Shown one piece after another: positions 5,307 to 5,897 of a DNA stretch of 5,897 nt. Origin of the DNA: Clostridia bacterium (lineage in GTDB: Bacteria; Bacillota; Clostridia; RUG12999); NCBI GenBank assembly GCA_017502065.1, contig JAFVVU010000034.1:1-5897 (forward strand), written 5' to 3'. Position numbers and translations under genes: made by a program. Under the pieces are notes generated by a model, which worked only from the letters and a program-made list of their open reading frames with translations, ran no database searches and was not told the origin of the DNA. Positions within the stretch are counted from its first letter, which is position 1. Each line of letters opens with the position of its first letter.

Positions 5307-5868
5307 GTCTGCTTTACGTAAAGAGTTTCTTGCAAAAAGAAAAGCGCTTTTGGATGAACTGAAAAATAAATACAGCAAACAAATATGTGGGCATATTATG
5401 AATATGCCGCAGTTTGAACGGGCAAAAACCGTTGCAGCATACAGCGCAATCGGAAGTGAGGTTGATTTGTCACCGGTTGTTTTTGAAAGCGGGAAAGAAA
5501 TTGCCCTTCCTGTTTGTGTGGAAGGCGATACGCTTGTTTTTAAAAAAGTTGGCGATAAAACAACTCTTGAGAACGGCACATTTGGGATTGCTGAACCTAA
5601 AGAAACACAGCCGGAGATTTTGCCTGAAGAGATTGATTTAATACTTGTGCCGGGCGCTGTATTTGACAAAAGCGGCGGCAGAATAGGGTACGGCAAAGGA
5701 TATTATGACAGAATTCTGCCACACTTGTCAAAAGAATGTACAATTATTGGCGTTGCATACAGTTTGCAGATTGCTGATGAAATAGAAACAGAACCTCATG
5801 ATATAAAAGTAAGTTTAATTGTTACGGAAGAAGGAATACATGAATGTATAAACGGCGCATCCATATAA
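5299..5868 (+). CDS. 5-formyltetrahydrofolate cyclo-ligase (5,10-methenyltetrahydrofolate synthetase)
   Basis: This enzyme uses ATP to convert 5-formyltetrahydrofolate into 5,10-methenyltetrahydrofolate, returning a storage or side-product folate to one-carbon metabolism in the cytoplasm. The 189-residue product has full family length. Its N-terminal basic helix (KSALRKEFLAKRKAL, 3-17) is typical, followed by AAYSAIGSEVD (46-56), IDLILVPGAVFD (112-123), the diagnostic GRIGYGKGYYDRIL (127-140) and HDIKVSLIVTEEG (167-179). The ATG lies 8 bp inside the DJ-1 gene with a modest AAAGG site (5286-5290) eight bases upstream, so it is read from the same transcript. The TAA at 5866-5868 is followed by only 29 bases, which contain no recognisable gene; any terminator lies outside the window. 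The assignment is secure. Confidence 0.96.
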   Translation: MDKSALRKEFLAKRKALLDELKNKYSKQICGHIMNMPQFERAKTVAAYSAIGSEVDLSPVVFESGKEIALPVCVEGDTLVFKKVGDKTTLENGTFGIAEPKETQPEILPEEIDLILVPGAVFDKSGGRIGYGKGYYDRILPHLSKECTIIGVAYSLQIADEIETEPHDIKVSLIVTEEGIHECINGASI

Positions 5869-5897
5869 ACTGGTATATGTTTATGTCAAGCCTGACA

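Noticed and set aside
5884..5897. Inverted repeat TGTCA-AGCC-TGACA at the right edge as operator or terminator
   Set aside because: The arms are five bases and the window ends at the last base of the repeat, so neither extension nor a T tract can be seen. The same bases give a TTGACA on the minus strand, but it would point into the folate gene without a good -10.

Overview
The window is an AT-rich piece of a Gram-positive, Firmicutes-type chromosome, most likely from an anaerobic Clostridia-class organism. This reading rests on strong AGGAGG-type ribosome binding sites, U-tract terminators, canonical TATAAT boxes, TTG and GTG starts, and protein families typical of that class (an SLH-type surface-protein tail, a PdaB-like deacetylase, a DUF2156 protein). 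The species cannot be named from the sequence. There are nine genes, two of them near the window edges: the first is cut off at its 5' end, and the last ends 29 bases before the right edge.

Left part (1-570): the C-terminal end of a repeat-built, probably exported surface protein, closed by a very clear intrinsic terminator.

Centre left (638-2510, + strand): a tight three-gene unit. It holds a membrane-anchored PdaB-like polysaccharide deacetylase, a small cysteine-rich protein that looks like a remnant of a Mur-ligase central domain, and a protein made of two OB folds whose second half is SSB-like. All three genes appear to use non-ATG starts (TTG, TTG, GTG), each set by a good Shine-Dalgarno sequence.

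Centre (3171-2503, - strand): a class 3 lipase-family serine hydrolase without a signal peptide. It converges on the OB-fold gene, and the two 3' ends overlap by 8 bp. A long imperfect hairpin lies inside its 3' coding part.

Right part (3257-5868, + strand): a second, closely coupled unit. It encodes a DUF2156 acyltransferase-like protein, a TRIC/UPF0126 membrane protein, a DJ-1/PfpI-family protein and 5-formyltetrahydrofolate cyclo-ligase. Gaps and overlaps are 2 bp, ATGA and 8 bp. It is driven by a good extended -10 promoter that physically overlaps the divergent promoter of the lipase gene.

Most of the content is ordinary housekeeping and cell-envelope gene content. No mobile element, CRISPR array, tRNA, rRNA or riboswitch was recognised. 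The least explained items are the small Mur-ligase-like cysteine protein with its OB-fold partner, and the overlapping divergent promoter pair.
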